The position numbers and the translations under genes are program-made. Below are positions 1 to 8,909 of a DNA stretch of 64,000 bases, one piece after another (position 1 is the stretch's first letter; each line of letters starts with the position of its first letter). The notes beneath the pieces were generated by a model. It ran no database searches, had not been told where the DNA came from, and saw only the letters and a program-made list of their open reading frames with translations. This DNA is from an uncultured Polaribacter sp. (GTDB lineage Bacteria > Bacteroidota > Bacteroidia > Flavobacteriales > Flavobacteriaceae): contig CALKEB010000034.1 in NCBI GenBank assembly GCA_938084845.1, positions 1 to 64,000 of the forward strand, given 5' to 3'.

Positions 1-152
1 GATAAAAATCGCCAATCCCACCAGCCATAAAAAATGTAACTAGATATTACAATTAATAAGTTTTGTAATTTTAAGTTTTTATAAGTGACGAACCAATATA
101 GCATAAAGACAATGGGTAAGAATATTGCAAAGTCGATAGAATTAAATAGCAT
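1..152 (-). CDS. MBOAT-family O-acyltransferase, N-terminal fragment (runs off the left edge)
   Basis: Reading leftward from the ATG at 150-152, about 50 codons remain open to the window edge. They encode a hydrophobic N-terminus beginning MLFNSIDFAIFLP and containing YWFV and then SYIFYGWWDWRFL. The opening LFNS..F..F and the SY.FYGWWDWRFL segment are typical of membrane-bound O-acyltransferases of the AlgI/PatA type, which move acyl groups onto exported polysaccharides. The catalytic His lies further on, outside the window, so activity cannot be judged. The gene is divergent from leuC with about 470 bases between them. Family assignment is from the N-terminal signature only. Confidence 0.75.
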   Translation of the reverse strand, partial: MLFNSIDFAIFLPIVFMLYWFVTYKNLKLQNLLIVISSYIFYGWWDWRFL

Positions 153-625
153 TTTTTATTATTCTAAATTTTAGGATTTATTAAATTTTCTGCGTGATAC
201 AGAATTCGTTATATGCAAACAAACAATACTGTTATCAGAATTATGTGCAGGGATCACTCAATTTTTTACTTGCTATTATTACAAAATACAAATCAAAAAC
301 AATGAAGAGAAGTATAGGATATATATTTAGACGAAATGAGGTTTTTATAGGATGAAGAGAAGGAGATGCCACCTGTAACAAAATAAACAGTAATTTTTTC
401 TTGTATGTTTTATTCAAACACAACATACCACTTCTCATAAAAAAAACAATTCTGTAAATGAAATAGACATCGTATTTTAAAACAAGCTAACTATTTGTTT
501 GTTAGTTTTTTACATACATCTTTAACAGTTGGATATAATAGACTAAATCGTCTAAACACCACTAAAATTCTAATAATATCGTATTTTTACAACCGATTAT
601 ACATAAATCATAAAAGTTAAAAAAA
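153..625. other. Intergenic region between the MBOAT gene and leuC
   Basis: A 473-base AT-rich stretch with no convincing gene. A 65-codon leftward frame at 241-438 and two tiny rightward frames (302-355 and 352-378) have no family features. A hairpin with a T run at 484-511 (listed separately) is the only structure I can point to. I see no exact TAnnTTTG promoter box for either flanking gene. Confidence 0.6.
484..511 (+). terminator. Terminator-like hairpin in the leader of the leu operon
   Basis: An 8-bp stem (484-491 with 501-508, including one G-T pair) closes a 9-nt loop, and the 3' arm runs into a T6 stretch at 506-511. No rightward gene lies upstream that would need a terminator, and leuC starts 115 bases downstream. 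A transcription attenuator in the leu leader is therefore possible. I found no leucine-rich leader peptide to support it. Confidence 0.35.
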
Positions 626-2026
626 ATGGCAAATACATTATTTGACAAAGTATGGGATTCACATGTTGTTCGTAAAGTTACAGACGGGCCCGATGTGTTT
701 TTTATAGACCGTCATTTTATCCACGAAGTTACAAGTCCTGTAGCCTTTTTAGGACTAGAAAATAGAGGAAATAGTGTGGTGTATCCTGAGCGAACCTTCG
801 CTACAGCAGATCACAACACTCCTACCATAAATCAACATTTACCCGTGGCAGATCCATTGTCTGCAAACCAATTAGATGCTTTGGAAACTAATGCTGCTAA
901 ACATGGTATTTCTCACTGGGGTTTAGGAGATGAAAACAATGGAATTGTCCATGTTGTTGGTCCAGAAAATGGGATCACCTTACCAGGGGCTACCATTGTC
1001 TGTGGAGATTCACATACATCTACTCACGGAGCTTTTGGTGCAATTGCTTTTGGTATCGGTACCTCTGAAGTAGAAATGGTATTGTCTACACAATGTATCA
1101 TGCAACCCAAGCCAAAGAAAATGCGAATCAATGTAAATGGCAAATTGGGATTGGGTGTTACACCTAAAGATGTGGCTTTGTATATTATTGCGCAACAAAC
1201 GACTTCTGGTGCTACTGGATACTTTGTTGAATATGCAGGAGATGTTTTCAAAGAAATGTCTATGGAAGGACGTATGACGGTGTGCAACTTATCCATAGAG
1301 ATGGGTGCACGTGGTGGGATGATTGCACCAGACAGCAAAACATATGAATACATCAAAGGACGTGCTCAAACCCCTAAAGGGGCAGATTGGGACAAAGCCA
1401 TGAAATATTGGGAAACTCTATACACCGATGAAGGAGCTGAGTTTGATGAAGAATTTACGTATGAAGCATCAGACATTGAACCGATGATTACTTACGGTAC
1501 CAACCCAGGAATGGGAATGGGTGTTACAAATTCGATACCAACGGCAGAAAGTATTGAAGGTGGGGTGGAAACCTACAAAAAATCTTTAGGGTATATGTCT
1601 TTTAATGAAGGTGACTCTATGATCGGCAAAGAAATTGACTTTGTGTTTTTAGGATCTTGTACTAACGGACGTATCGAAGATTTTAGAGCATTTTGTTCTA
1701 TTGTTGAAGGAAGACAGAAGGCAGAAAACGTAACAGCTTGGTTGGTTCCAGGTTCTCATAAAGTAGTCGATCAAATCAAAGCTGAAGGCTTAGATACAAT
1801 TATTACAAATGCAGGTTTTGTGTTACGTGAACCCGGTTGTTCTGCATGTTTGGCAATGAATGATGATAAAATTCCAGCAGGAAAATTATCAGTATCAACA
1901 TCAAACAGAAACTTTGAAGGAAGACAAGGTCCAGGATCTAGAACATTATTAGCCTCTCCATTAGTAGCAGCAGCCTCTGCAGTTTCTGGTGTAGTAACGG
2001 ATCCGAGAACATTATTAACCGCTTAA
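626..2026 (+). CDS. leuC: 3-isopropylmalate dehydratase large subunit
   Basis: LeuC with LeuD isomerises 2-isopropylmalate to 3-isopropylmalate in leucine synthesis, in the cytoplasm. The 466-residue length is normal for the bacterial large subunit. The aconitase-type 4Fe-4S ligands are visible as C345 (in GSCTNGR) and C405/C408 (in [11 protein letters not shown]). The N-terminal [12 protein letters not shown] and [15 protein letters not shown] blocks are characteristic. The ATG at 626 follows an A-rich stretch with no Shine-Dalgarno sequence, as usual in this phylum. It is the first gene of leuC-leuD-leuA-leuB and is followed by leuD after 95 bases. Confidence 0.97.
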   Translation: MANTLFDKVWDSHVVRKVTDGPDVFFIDRHFIHEVTSPVAFLGLENRGNSVVYPERTFATADHNTPTINQHLPVADPLSANQLDALETNAAKHGISHWGLGDENNGIVHVVGPENGITLPGATIVCGDSHTSTHGAFGAIAFGIGTSEVEMVLSTQCIMQPKPKKMRINVNGKLGLGVTPKDVALYIIAQQTTSGATGYFVEYAGDVFKEMSMEGRMTVCNLSIEMGARGGMIAPDSKTYEYIKGRAQTPKGADWDKAMKYWETLYTDEGAEFDEEFTYEASDIEPMITYGTNPGMGMGVTNSIPTAESIEGGVETYKKSLGYMSFNEGDSMIGKEIDFVFLGSCTNGRIEDFRAFCSIVEGRQKAENVTAWLVPGSHKVVDQIKAEGLDTIITNAGFVLREPGCSACLAMNDDKIPAGKLSVSTSNRNFEGRQGPGSRTLLASPLVAAASAVSGVVTDPRTLLTA

Positions 2027-2121
2027 AACGGTATTGCCTTTGGTGGATACCCATTGGCTTTTTAATTATAAAAAATAAATTTACCTACAGTTAGAAGCTG
2101 GAGGCACATAGCAAAATAAAC

Positions 2122-2721
2122 ATGGCTTACGATAAATTTCAAGTACTAACAAGCACTGCATATCCATTACCAACAGAGAATGTAGATACCGATCAAATCA
2201 TTCCGGCTCGTTTTTTAAAGGCAACAGAACGTGTCGATTTTGATATCAATTTTTTTCGTGACTGGAGATACAATTCAGACGGAACACCCAAAGAAGATTT
2301 TCCTTTAAACAAAGAAATATATGCGGGTTCTAAGATTTTAGTCGGAGGTAGAAATTTTGGTTCTGGTTCTTCAAGAGAGCATGCAGCTTGGTCTGTATAT
2401 GATTTTGGACTCCGTTGTGTGATTTCATCAGAATTTGCTGATATTTTTAAGAACAACTGTCTCAACGTGGGTGTTTTACCGGTTCAGGTTTCAGCAGCTT
2501 TTGCAGATACATTGTTTGCAGCGATTATGGCAGATCCGACCACTGAAATTAAGGTAGATTTACCCAATCAAACAGTAACTTTGGTCGCTACAGGAGAAGT
2601 TGAATCTTTTGCGATTAATTCCTACAAGAAAGAAAATATGCTAAACGGTTTTGACGATATTGATTACTTAAAAAATATCGAAAATGAAATTTCAGCTTTT
2701 GCTGAAACAAGACCTTTTTAA
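2122..2721 (+). CDS. leuD: 3-isopropylmalate dehydratase small subunit
   Basis: Small swivelling-domain subunit that completes the isopropylmalate isomerase with LeuC. The 199-residue protein shows the family blocks NVDTDQIIPARFLK near residue 20 and GGRNFGSGSSREHAAW near residue 75, the latter forming part of the substrate-binding site. Length matches the family. It lies 95 bases after leuC and 19 bases before the chosen leuA start, so the three are very probably co-transcribed. Confidence 0.97.
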   Translation: MAYDKFQVLTSTAYPLPTENVDTDQIIPARFLKATERVDFDINFFRDWRYNSDGTPKEDFPLNKEIYAGSKILVGGRNFGSGSSREHAAWSVYDFGLRCVISSEFADIFKNNCLNVGVLPVQVSAAFADTLFAAIMADPTTEIKVDLPNQTVTLVATGEVESFAINSYKKENMLNGFDDIDYLKNIENEISAFAETRPF

Positions 2722-2740
2722 AACTATTTTACAAGTTAGT

Positions 2741-4261
2741 ATGGCAAGCAGAAAGATTGAAATAATGGATACCACGCTGCGTGATGGAGAACAAACATCA
2801 GGAGTGTCTTTCTCAGTATCTGAAAAATTAACAATCGCTAAACTGCTTCTCGAAGAACTCAAAGTAGACCGACTAGAAATTGCATCTGCACGGGTTTCTG
2901 AAGGGGAATTACAAGCGGTTAAAAAAATAACTTCTTGGGCAACTGACAATAATTTTTTAGAGAACATAGAGGTGTTAACCTTTGTTGATGGAGGGAAATC
3001 CATCGATTGGATGATCGATGCTGGTGCCAAAGTTCAAAATTTATTAACCAAAGGTTCTTTAAATCATTTAACACATCAACTTAAAAAAACACCCAAAGAA
3101 CATTTTGCAGACATCAAAGCGACGATAGATTTAGCCGCTCAGCATCATATAAAAACCAATGTATATTTGGAAGATTGGTCGAATGGAATGCGCAATTCGA
3201 AAGCCTATGTTTTTGAATACTTAGATTTTTTAAGCACTCAAAATGTTGAACGTTTACTATTACCAGATACCTTAGGTGTATTAATACCTGAAGAAACATT
3301 CAGCTTTATAGCGGAAGTTCGTGAGAAATACCCAACCTTGCATGTAGATTTTCATGGTCATAATGATTACGATTTAGGAGTGGCAAACGTAATGCAAGCA
3401 TTAAATGCAGGTGCAAACGGATTACATTTAACAATTAACGGGATGGGAGAGCGTGCTGGAAATGCACCAATGGCCAGTGTTATTGCCGTAATCAATGATT
3501 TTGTTAAAAATGTATCCATCTCTGTAAATGAGAAAGCACTCCATAAAGTGAGCAAGCTGGTAGAAACCTTTTCTGGGTTTAGAATTCCTGTAAATAAACC
3601 CGTAGTAGGAGCAAACGTATTTACACAAACCGCTGGAATTCATGCAGATGGAGATTCTAAAAACAATCTTTATTTTAACGATTTGATGCCAGAACGTTTT
3701 GGAAGAAAACGAAAATATGCCTTGGGGAAAACCTCTGGAAAAGCAAATATTCAAAAAAACTTACAGGATTTAGGCTTGAGTTTAAATGACGAAGAGTTAA
3801 AGAAAGTAACCCAAAGAATCATAGAATTAGGAGATAAAAAAGAAGTCGTATCTCAAGAAGACTTACCATATATTATTTCTGATGTTTTAGACAGTGATAC
3901 CATCGAGAAACGTGTCGAAGTTGAAAATTATGTACTAGGACATTCAAAAGGAATGAAGCCTTCAACGACCCTCCAATTAAAAGTAGAAGGAGTTTTATAT
4001 GAGGCACATGCACAGGGAGATGGGCAGTTTGATGCTTTTATGAACGCATTAAAAAAATTATACAAAACACATCGCAAAAAAGAATTGCCAAAATTAATAG
4101 ATTATGCAGTGCGTATTCCTCCTGGTAGTCATTCAGATGCATTGTGTGAAACAATTATAACTTGGAAGCATCATCAAAAAGAATTCATAACACGTGGTTT
4201 GGATTCAGATCAAACAGTATCTGCCATTAAAGCCACAGAAAAAATGTTAAATAGTATGTAG
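2741..4261 (+). CDS. leuA: 2-isopropylmalate synthase-type enzyme
   Basis: Condenses 2-oxoisovalerate with acetyl-CoA, the committed step of leucine synthesis. I chose the ATG at 2741 (MASRKIEIMDTTLRDGEQT). The in-frame ATG at 2684 lies inside leuD and would put 19 unrelated residues before the conserved start. The 506-residue protein has the DTTLRDGEQ catalytic loop, the metal-binding DFHGHNDYDLG and the NGMGERAGN block. Its C-terminal domain (YEAHAQGDGQFDAFMNAL) is the leucine-binding LeuA dimer domain, so feedback inhibition is expected. Citramalate synthases share this layout. The position among leuC, leuD and leuB favours isopropylmalate synthase, but substrate choice is an inference. 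Confidence 0.88.
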   Translation: MASRKIEIMDTTLRDGEQTSGVSFSVSEKLTIAKLLLEELKVDRLEIASARVSEGELQAVKKITSWATDNNFLENIEVLTFVDGGKSIDWMIDAGAKVQNLLTKGSLNHLTHQLKKTPKEHFADIKATIDLAAQHHIKTNVYLEDWSNGMRNSKAYVFEYLDFLSTQNVERLLLPDTLGVLIPEETFSFIAEVREKYPTLHVDFHGHNDYDLGVANVMQALNAGANGLHLTINGMGERAGNAPMASVIAVINDFVKNVSISVNEKALHKVSKLVETFSGFRIPVNKPVVGANVFTQTAGIHADGDSKNNLYFNDLMPERFGRKRKYALGKTSGKANIQKNLQDLGLSLNDEELKKVTQRIIELGDKKEVVSQEDLPYIISDVLDSDTIEKRVEVENYVLGHSKGMKPSTTLQLKVEGVLYEAHAQGDGQFDAFMNALKKLYKTHRKKELPKLIDYAVRIPPGSHSDALCETIITWKHHQKEFITRGLDSDQTVSAIKATEKMLNSM

Positions 4262-4348
4262 TTAAAAATGAGGTTGGTACAAACAACTTTCTTTTTTAAC
4301 CAAAGTAAAACTAATGTAACGCATATAAAATAGTAAAAATAAAATAGG

Positions 4349-5404
4349 ATGAAATTAAAAATAGCCTTATTAGCAGGTGATGGTATAGGACCTGAAGTTA
4401 TTGCACAAGCAGTTAAAGTGGCAGATGCTGTTGCAAAAAAGTTTAATCATGAGTTAAACTGGAGGCCTGCGTTAACGGGTGCTGCTGCTATAGACGCAGT
4501 AGGAGAACCTTACCCAGATGCAACCCATGAAATATGTGCAACTTCAGATGCGGTTTTGTTTGGTGCTATTGGCCATCCTCGTTTTGATAATGACCCAACT
4601 GCTAAGGTAAGGCCAGAGCAAGGGTTACTTAAAATGCGTAAAAAATTAGGGTTATTTGCAAATGTTAGACCTACATTTACTTTTGCCTCTTTGTTAGATA
4701 AATCTCCATTAAAAAGAGAACGAATAGAAGGTACAGATCTTGTGTTTCTTAGAGAATTAACAGGCGGAATTTACTTTGGAGAAAAGGGTAGGAGAGATGC
4801 AGGAGAGACGGCTTTTGACAACTGTGTTTACACTAGAGCAGAGGTGCAGCGATTGGCTAAAAAAGGATTTGAATTGGCTATGAAACGCAGCAAAAAATTA
4901 TGCTGTGTAGACAAAGCCAACGTATTAGAAACTTCACGTTTATGGAGAGAAACGGTTCAGGCAATGGAAAAAGAGTATCCAGAAGTAACCGTTTCTTATG
5001 AGTTTGTAGATGCAGTAGCCATGCGTTTGGTGCAATGGCCTAATAGCTATGATGTTTTAATTACAGAAAATTTATTTGGAGACATTTTAACAGACGAAGC
5101 TTCTGTAATTTCCGGATCTATGGGTTTAATGCCTAGTGCCTCTTTAGGCGCTAATATTGGTTTATTTGAGCCTATTCATGGTTCTTATCCGCAAGCAACA
5201 GGGTTAAACATTGCAAATCCAATGGCTACCATTTTATCTGCAGCTATGATGTTCGAAAATTTTGGATTATTAGAAGAAGGTAAAGCGATTAGAGATGCTG
5301 TAAATAGTGCACTAGAAAAAGGGATTGTTACCCAAGATTTAGCTGAGGACGATCATTCTTATGGTACTGCAGAGGTAGGCGATTGGTTGGCCAAATCTAT
5401 TTAA
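4349..5404 (+). CDS. leuB: 3-isopropylmalate dehydrogenase
   Basis: NAD-dependent oxidative decarboxylation of 3-isopropylmalate to 2-oxoisocaproate, the third step of leucine synthesis. The 351-residue protein begins with the nucleotide-fold signature LKIALLAGDGIGPEV. It contains LRELTGGIYFGEKG (the substrate-specificity loop of LeuB-type enzymes), the NLFGDILTDEAS metal-binding block and EPIHGSYPQATG. It is the last gene of the leu cluster, 87 bases after leuA. I see no clear terminator between it and the convergent gene that ends at 5451. Confidence 0.97.
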   Translation: MKLKIALLAGDGIGPEVIAQAVKVADAVAKKFNHELNWRPALTGAAAIDAVGEPYPDATHEICATSDAVLFGAIGHPRFDNDPTAKVRPEQGLLKMRKKLGLFANVRPTFTFASLLDKSPLKRERIEGTDLVFLRELTGGIYFGEKGRRDAGETAFDNCVYTRAEVQRLAKKGFELAMKRSKKLCCVDKANVLETSRLWRETVQAMEKEYPEVTVSYEFVDAVAMRLVQWPNSYDVLITENLFGDILTDEASVISGSMGLMPSASLGANIGLFEPIHGSYPQATGLNIANPMATILSAAMMFENFGLLEEGKAIRDAVNSALEKGIVTQDLAEDDHSYGTAEVGDWLAKSI

Positions 5405-5450
5405 CGGTACCCATAGTCGTATTTATTTTATAAAACACTTTTTACCTTCG

Positions 5451-5738
5451 TTAATATAAGTATTCATACCCGCTATTTTTTCCATAAACTAGCGAAAAGA
5501 AGAAAATAAACCCATTTAAATTCGTGAAAAATAATACGCGTGCTAAAAGACTATAGTTTAGTTTAAGCAGAACAAAAACGAAAGAAAAAATACCCAAACA
5601 AATATAGTAAGCATTTGCATAATTAGGGATGTCAAATACAACACAAACTAATAATTCTATGATCGAAAAAACAATAGACCAAAAAGAAACATTAAGCATA
5701 ATGCTTTTTTTTCTTTCGGAGTATTTTAGACTTTTCAT
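5451..5738 (-). pseudogene. Short three-helix membrane protein, probably the N-terminal stump of a membrane sensor
   Basis: The 95-residue frame from ATG 5738 (MKSLKYSERKK...) has a basic N-terminus and about three membrane helices, and ends abruptly with SLVYGKNSGYEYLY. This last block resembles the S-x-x-x-G-x-x-x-G-x-x-Y pattern in the membrane region of flavobacterial sensor kinases and cyclases, where a much longer cytoplasmic part would follow. No continuation is visible in any frame before leuB. A -7 box at 5769-5776 rules out the upstream TTG at 5771 as start. A genuine small membrane protein is the alternative. Confidence 0.45.
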
Positions 5739-5768
5739 AAAAATTAGAGGGTAAATTTTAAAAAAAAC

Positions 5769-5776
5769 CAAAGATA
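5769..5776 (-). promoter_or_regulatory. TAnnTTTG -7 promoter box for the short membrane-protein gene
   Basis: Read leftward the sequence is TATCTTTG, an exact match to the Bacteroidota primary-sigma -7 element. It lies 30 bases upstream of the ATG at 5738. No TTG at the usual -33 distance was seen. Confidence 0.5.
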
Positions 5777-5790
5777 GTTTTTTTTATTGT

Positions 5791-5830
5791 TAAATGTCAC
5801 ATAAATAGTTTACTATTTATGTGACATTTA
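5791..5830. repeat. 19-bp perfect inverted repeat between two leftward genes
   Basis: The arms at 5791-5809 and 5812-5830 are perfect reverse complements with a 2-base centre and include the word TGTCACATAAATAG. It sits just past the stop of the cyclophilin-FKBP gene. Neither side has a T run, and a run of G follows on the right. It could still stop transcription or protect the 3' end of that mRNA, but it is not a textbook intrinsic terminator. Confidence 0.7.
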
Positions 5831-5839
5831 GGGGGGTAT

Positions 5840-6772
5840 TTAGTTGATATTTACCAACTCTACATCAAAAATTAAGGTTGCATTTGGGGGTATTACACCA
5901 CCTGCACCCTGAGCTCCATAAGCTAAATTAGAAGGAATGACAAAACGGGCTTTGTCTCCTACTTTTAATAACTGAATGCCTTCATCCCAACCTGAAATAA
6001 CTTGGCCAACACCTAAATTAAAATCGATAGGTTGTTTTCTTTTGTACGAAGAATCAAAAACAGTACCGTCTAACAATTGCCCTTTGTAATGTACAGAAAC
6101 ACTAGCACCTTTAGTAGCTTGTTTACCTGTACCATTTTGTAAGATTTTGTATCTTAAACCACTTTCGGTTTCATCATACCCTGCAGCAACACTATCTAAT
6201 AATTCTTTTTGTTTTGTTTTTTCTGCTGCTTCTCTTTTTTCTCTAGCCCCTTCAAAAGTTCTAAACGCTTCTATGGCATTAAAGTTTTCTGCTTCTTCAC
6301 CCACTCTTACAATTGCTACTTGTTCAATTTCATCTCCTTGTGCCACAGCATCCACAACATCTTGTCCTTCAATAACAGTTCCAAAAACAGTATGTTTACC
6401 ATCTAACCATGGGGTTGGTACATGCGTAATGTAAAACTGACTACCATTGGTTGCAGGGCCAGAATTTGCCATGGCTAACTTTCCTGGCGCATCGTGTTTT
6501 AAATCTGGATGAAACTCATCATCAAATTTATAACCAGGGCTTCCTGTTCCTGTTCCTTGAGGGCAGCCTCCTTGTATCATAAAATCTGGAATTACTCTAT
6601 GAAACGTTAAGCCATCATAATATGGTGTACCTTGTGTTTTTGCACCATTCTCCATATTTCCTTCTGCCAAAGCAATAAAATTACCTACAGTACCAGGTGT
6701 TTTGTCATGGGCTAATTCAACTAGTATTTCACCTTTTTGGGTTGTAAATTTTGCGTAAATTCCGTTGTTCAT
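5840..6772 (-). CDS. Cyclophilin-FKBP dual-domain peptidylprolyl isomerase
   Basis: Cytosolic-type protein of 310 residues joining two unrelated prolyl isomerase folds. Residues about 3-160 are a cyclophilin (FHRVIPDFMIQGGCPQGTG, MANSGPATNGSQFYI, LDGKHTVFG). A charged helical linker (about 165-205) follows. Residues about 215-310 are an FKBP domain (VSVHYKGQLLDGTVFDSS, GWDEGIQLLKVGDKARFVIP, YGAQGAGGVIPPNATL). No signal peptide is seen from the chosen ATG at 6772 (MNNGIYAKF). An upstream ATG at 6823 would add a basic stretch unlike the family. Such fusions are known in flavobacteria. The likely role is protein folding, with both active sites apparently intact. Confidence 0.92.
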   Translation of the reverse strand: MNNGIYAKFTTQKGEILVELAHDKTPGTVGNFIALAEGNMENGAKTQGTPYYDGLTFHRVIPDFMIQGGCPQGTGTGSPGYKFDDEFHPDLKHDAPGKLAMANSGPATNGSQFYITHVPTPWLDGKHTVFGTVIEGQDVVDAVAQGDEIEQVAIVRVGEEAENFNAIEAFRTFEGAREKREAAEKTKQKELLDSVAAGYDETESGLRYKILQNGTGKQATKGASVSVHYKGQLLDGTVFDSSYKRKQPIDFNLGVGQVISGWDEGIQLLKVGDKARFVIPSNLAYGAQGAGGVIPPNATLIFDVELVNIN

Positions 6773-7200
6773 TTTCCTAATTTTAATCGTTATTATTTTT
6801 TTGTATTTAACATAGTTTAGCAAGAAGCTATCTCTACATTTATATTGGTTTTATTTGCATTTCTGAACGTAAATTGCAATTGTGCTTCAGATACTTAACA
6901 TAATAAATCATTGTTACTATGACTATTAATTCCCCACTGTTGGGCGTATTATAATTTTTCTTATGCACTTTTAACACCACTTTTAAAAACGTCTTCTAAA
7001 AGCTTTGCAAAAGTAGTAACTTTTTTGTGAAATGAGGCATTGCTTTTTAGTCCTGTACAAATATGTTTCGCGCCTAACTAGACTTGTCATGGTTAGCTAA
7101 ATAAGCTTTTTGTGTTCGTGAAATAGTTTCTTTAAATCACTTTTAAAAACGACAACTAATTTTGCGCTATAATTTGGATTCCTTCTCTATTTTAAAACCA
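6773..7200. other. Intergenic region between prfC and the isomerase gene
   Basis: A 428-base stretch without a credible gene. Leftward, a TACTTTTG box at 7008-7015 could serve the isomerase gene with a long leader of roughly 230 bases. The word CTTTTAAAAACG occurs twice (near 6978 and 7140). I see no tRNA or other known RNA. Confidence 0.5.
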
Positions 7201-8793
7201 TCAATCTTTAAACTCACTGGTAAAATGGAGTTTAACATTGGGGTATTTACTTTGTGTCATTTGAATGGTAAACTCAGAATCTGCTAAGAAAACCAATTGG
7301 CCTTGTTTGTCTTTTGCCAAATAGCGTTGCTTTACTCTTTTAAATTCTTTAAACTCATTACTTTTAGGGTCGCTAGCTTCTACCCAACATGCTTTATGCA
7401 CATTTAGATTTTCGTAGGTACATTTTGCACCATACTCATGCTCTAATCTATATTGAATTACTTCAAATTGTAGGGCGCCTACAGTTCCAATAACACGTCT
7501 TCCATTCATTTCTATAATAAATAGTTGCGCTACACCCTCATCCATCAACTGATCTAAACCTTTGTAGAGCTGTTTCGATTTCATAGGGTCTGCATTATTT
7601 ACATACCTAAAGTGTTCAGGAGAAAAACTTGGAATTCCTCTAAAACTTAAATCTTCTCCTTCTGTTAACGTATCTCCAATTTTAAAATTACCGGTATCAT
7701 GAATCCCTACAATATCTCCTGGATACGATTCGTCTACAATTTCTTTTTTTTCTGCAAAAAAGGCATTCGGACTAGAAAATTTTACTTTTTTCTTATTCCT
7801 TACATGTAAATAGGGTGAATTTCTTCTAAACGTTCCTGAAACAACTTTAATAAACGCCAATCGATCTCTATGTTTGGGATCCATATTTGCATGGATTTTA
7901 AACACAAAACCTGTCATTTTATCTTCTTTAGAATCTACCAAACGTTCTTCTGCTTTTTTAGGTTGAGGCGATGGTGCAATTTCGATAAATGCATCCAACA
8001 ACTCTTTTACGCCAAAATTATTTAAAGCAGAACCAAAGAAAACAGGTTGCAGTTCCCCTTTTAAATAATCATCTTGATTAAAACTTGGATACACCTCACT
8101 AATCAATTCTATTTCTTCTCTTAACGTATTGGCTGCAGTTTCACCTACAGCTTTATCTAAATCAGGATTGGACAAGTCGTCAAATTCTATACCTTCTGAG
8201 ATTGTTTGTTTGTTTTCTCCGGAAAATAAGTTTAGTTTTTTCTCCCAAATATTATAGATTCCTTTAAAATCATACCCCATCCCAATAGGGAAACTCATAG
8301 GGGTTACACACAACCCAAGTTTTTGTTCAACTTCATCCAATAAATCAAAAGCATCTTTTCCTTCTCGGTCTAATTTATTAATGAATACAAGCATTGGTAT
8401 GCTTCTCATTCTACAGACTTCAACTAACTTTTCAGTTTGTGGTTCTACCCCTTTTGCCACATCAATAACAACAATAACACTATCTACAGCAGTTAAAGTT
8501 CTAAAGGTGTCTTCTGCAAAGTCTTTGTGACCAGGCGTATCTAGAATATTAATTTTTTTGTCTTTGTAAATAAAAGCAAGTACAGAAGTAGCTACAGAAA
8601 TCCCTCGCTGACGTTCAATTTCCATAAAATCAGAAGTAGCTCCTTTTTTTATTTTATTATTCTTAACAGCACCTGCTTCTTGTATAGCACCTCCAAATAA
8701 AAGTAGTTTTTCGGTTAATGTAGTTTTTCCAGCATCGGGATGCGAAATTATACCAAAAGTTCTTCTACGTGCGATTTCTTTTAAAAAACTCAT
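7201..8793 (-). CDS. prfC: Peptide chain release factor 3
   Basis: GTPase that removes RF1/RF2 from the ribosome after termination. The 530-residue length matches bacterial RF3. The G1 motif SHPDAGKTTLTE lies near residue 18, switch II is DTPGHKDF, and NKLDREGKD is the G4 motif. The C-terminal domain includes VGALQFEVIQYRLEHEYG, characteristic of RF3 rather than EF-G. It is transcribed alone from a -7 box at 8811-8818, divergent from the secreted-protein gene at 8910. Confidence 0.97.
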   Translation of the reverse strand: MSFLKEIARRRTFGIISHPDAGKTTLTEKLLLFGGAIQEAGAVKNNKIKKGATSDFMEIERQRGISVATSVLAFIYKDKKINILDTPGHKDFAEDTFRTLTAVDSVIVVIDVAKGVEPQTEKLVEVCRMRSIPMLVFINKLDREGKDAFDLLDEVEQKLGLCVTPMSFPIGMGYDFKGIYNIWEKKLNLFSGENKQTISEGIEFDDLSNPDLDKAVGETAANTLREEIELISEVYPSFNQDDYLKGELQPVFFGSALNNFGVKELLDAFIEIAPSPQPKKAEERLVDSKEDKMTGFVFKIHANMDPKHRDRLAFIKVVSGTFRRNSPYLHVRNKKKVKFSSPNAFFAEKKEIVDESYPGDIVGIHDTGNFKIGDTLTEGEDLSFRGIPSFSPEHFRYVNNADPMKSKQLYKGLDQLMDEGVAQLFIIEMNGRRVIGTVGALQFEVIQYRLEHEYGAKCTYENLNVHKACWVEASDPKSNEFKEFKRVKQRYLAKDKQGQLVFLADSEFTIQMTQSKYPNVKLHFTSEFKD

Positions 8794-8810
8794 TTACAAA
8801 ATTTGAGGTG

Positions 8811-8818
8811 CAAAGATA
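8811..8818 (-). promoter_or_regulatory. TAnnTTTG -7 promoter box for prfC
   Basis: The leftward sequence is TATCTTTG, ending 17 bases before the prfC ATG at 8793. The expected leader is about a dozen bases. Confidence 0.65.
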
Positions 8819-8878
8819 CATTTTACATTTTCAATTATCAATGATATGTATTTCAAATCTAGTGTAGGTTTAATTTTA

Positions 8879-8886
8879 TATATTTG
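8879..8886 (+). promoter_or_regulatory. TAnnTTTG -7 promoter box for the secreted-protein gene
   Basis: TATATTTG lies 23 bases before the ATG at 8910, an exact match to the element. Confidence 0.6.
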
Positions 8887-8909
8887 GCTTTTTTTATACC
8901 CAAAGATTC

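Noticed and set aside
302-378. Two tiny overlapping rightward frames (17 and 8 codons) as leu leader peptides
   Set aside because: They contain at most one leucine codon and end over 100 bases before the hairpin at 484, so they do not fit an attenuation leader peptide.
241-438. Leftward 65-codon frame with a hydrophobic stretch upstream of leuC
   Set aside because: No family pattern, no promoter box, and it sits in plain AT-rich intergenic DNA where such frames arise by chance.
534-539. TATAAT before leuC as a -10 box
   Set aside because: The primary sigma of this phylum uses TAnnTTTG, and no suitable -35 is at the right distance.
1024-1356. 110-codon antisense frame inside leuC and many similar antisense frames elsewhere
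   Set aside because: They are complements of strongly conserved coding sequence and show no family features of their own.
2684-2740. Upstream ATG of leuA at 2684
   Set aside because: It lies inside leuD and would add 19 residues not present in the family.
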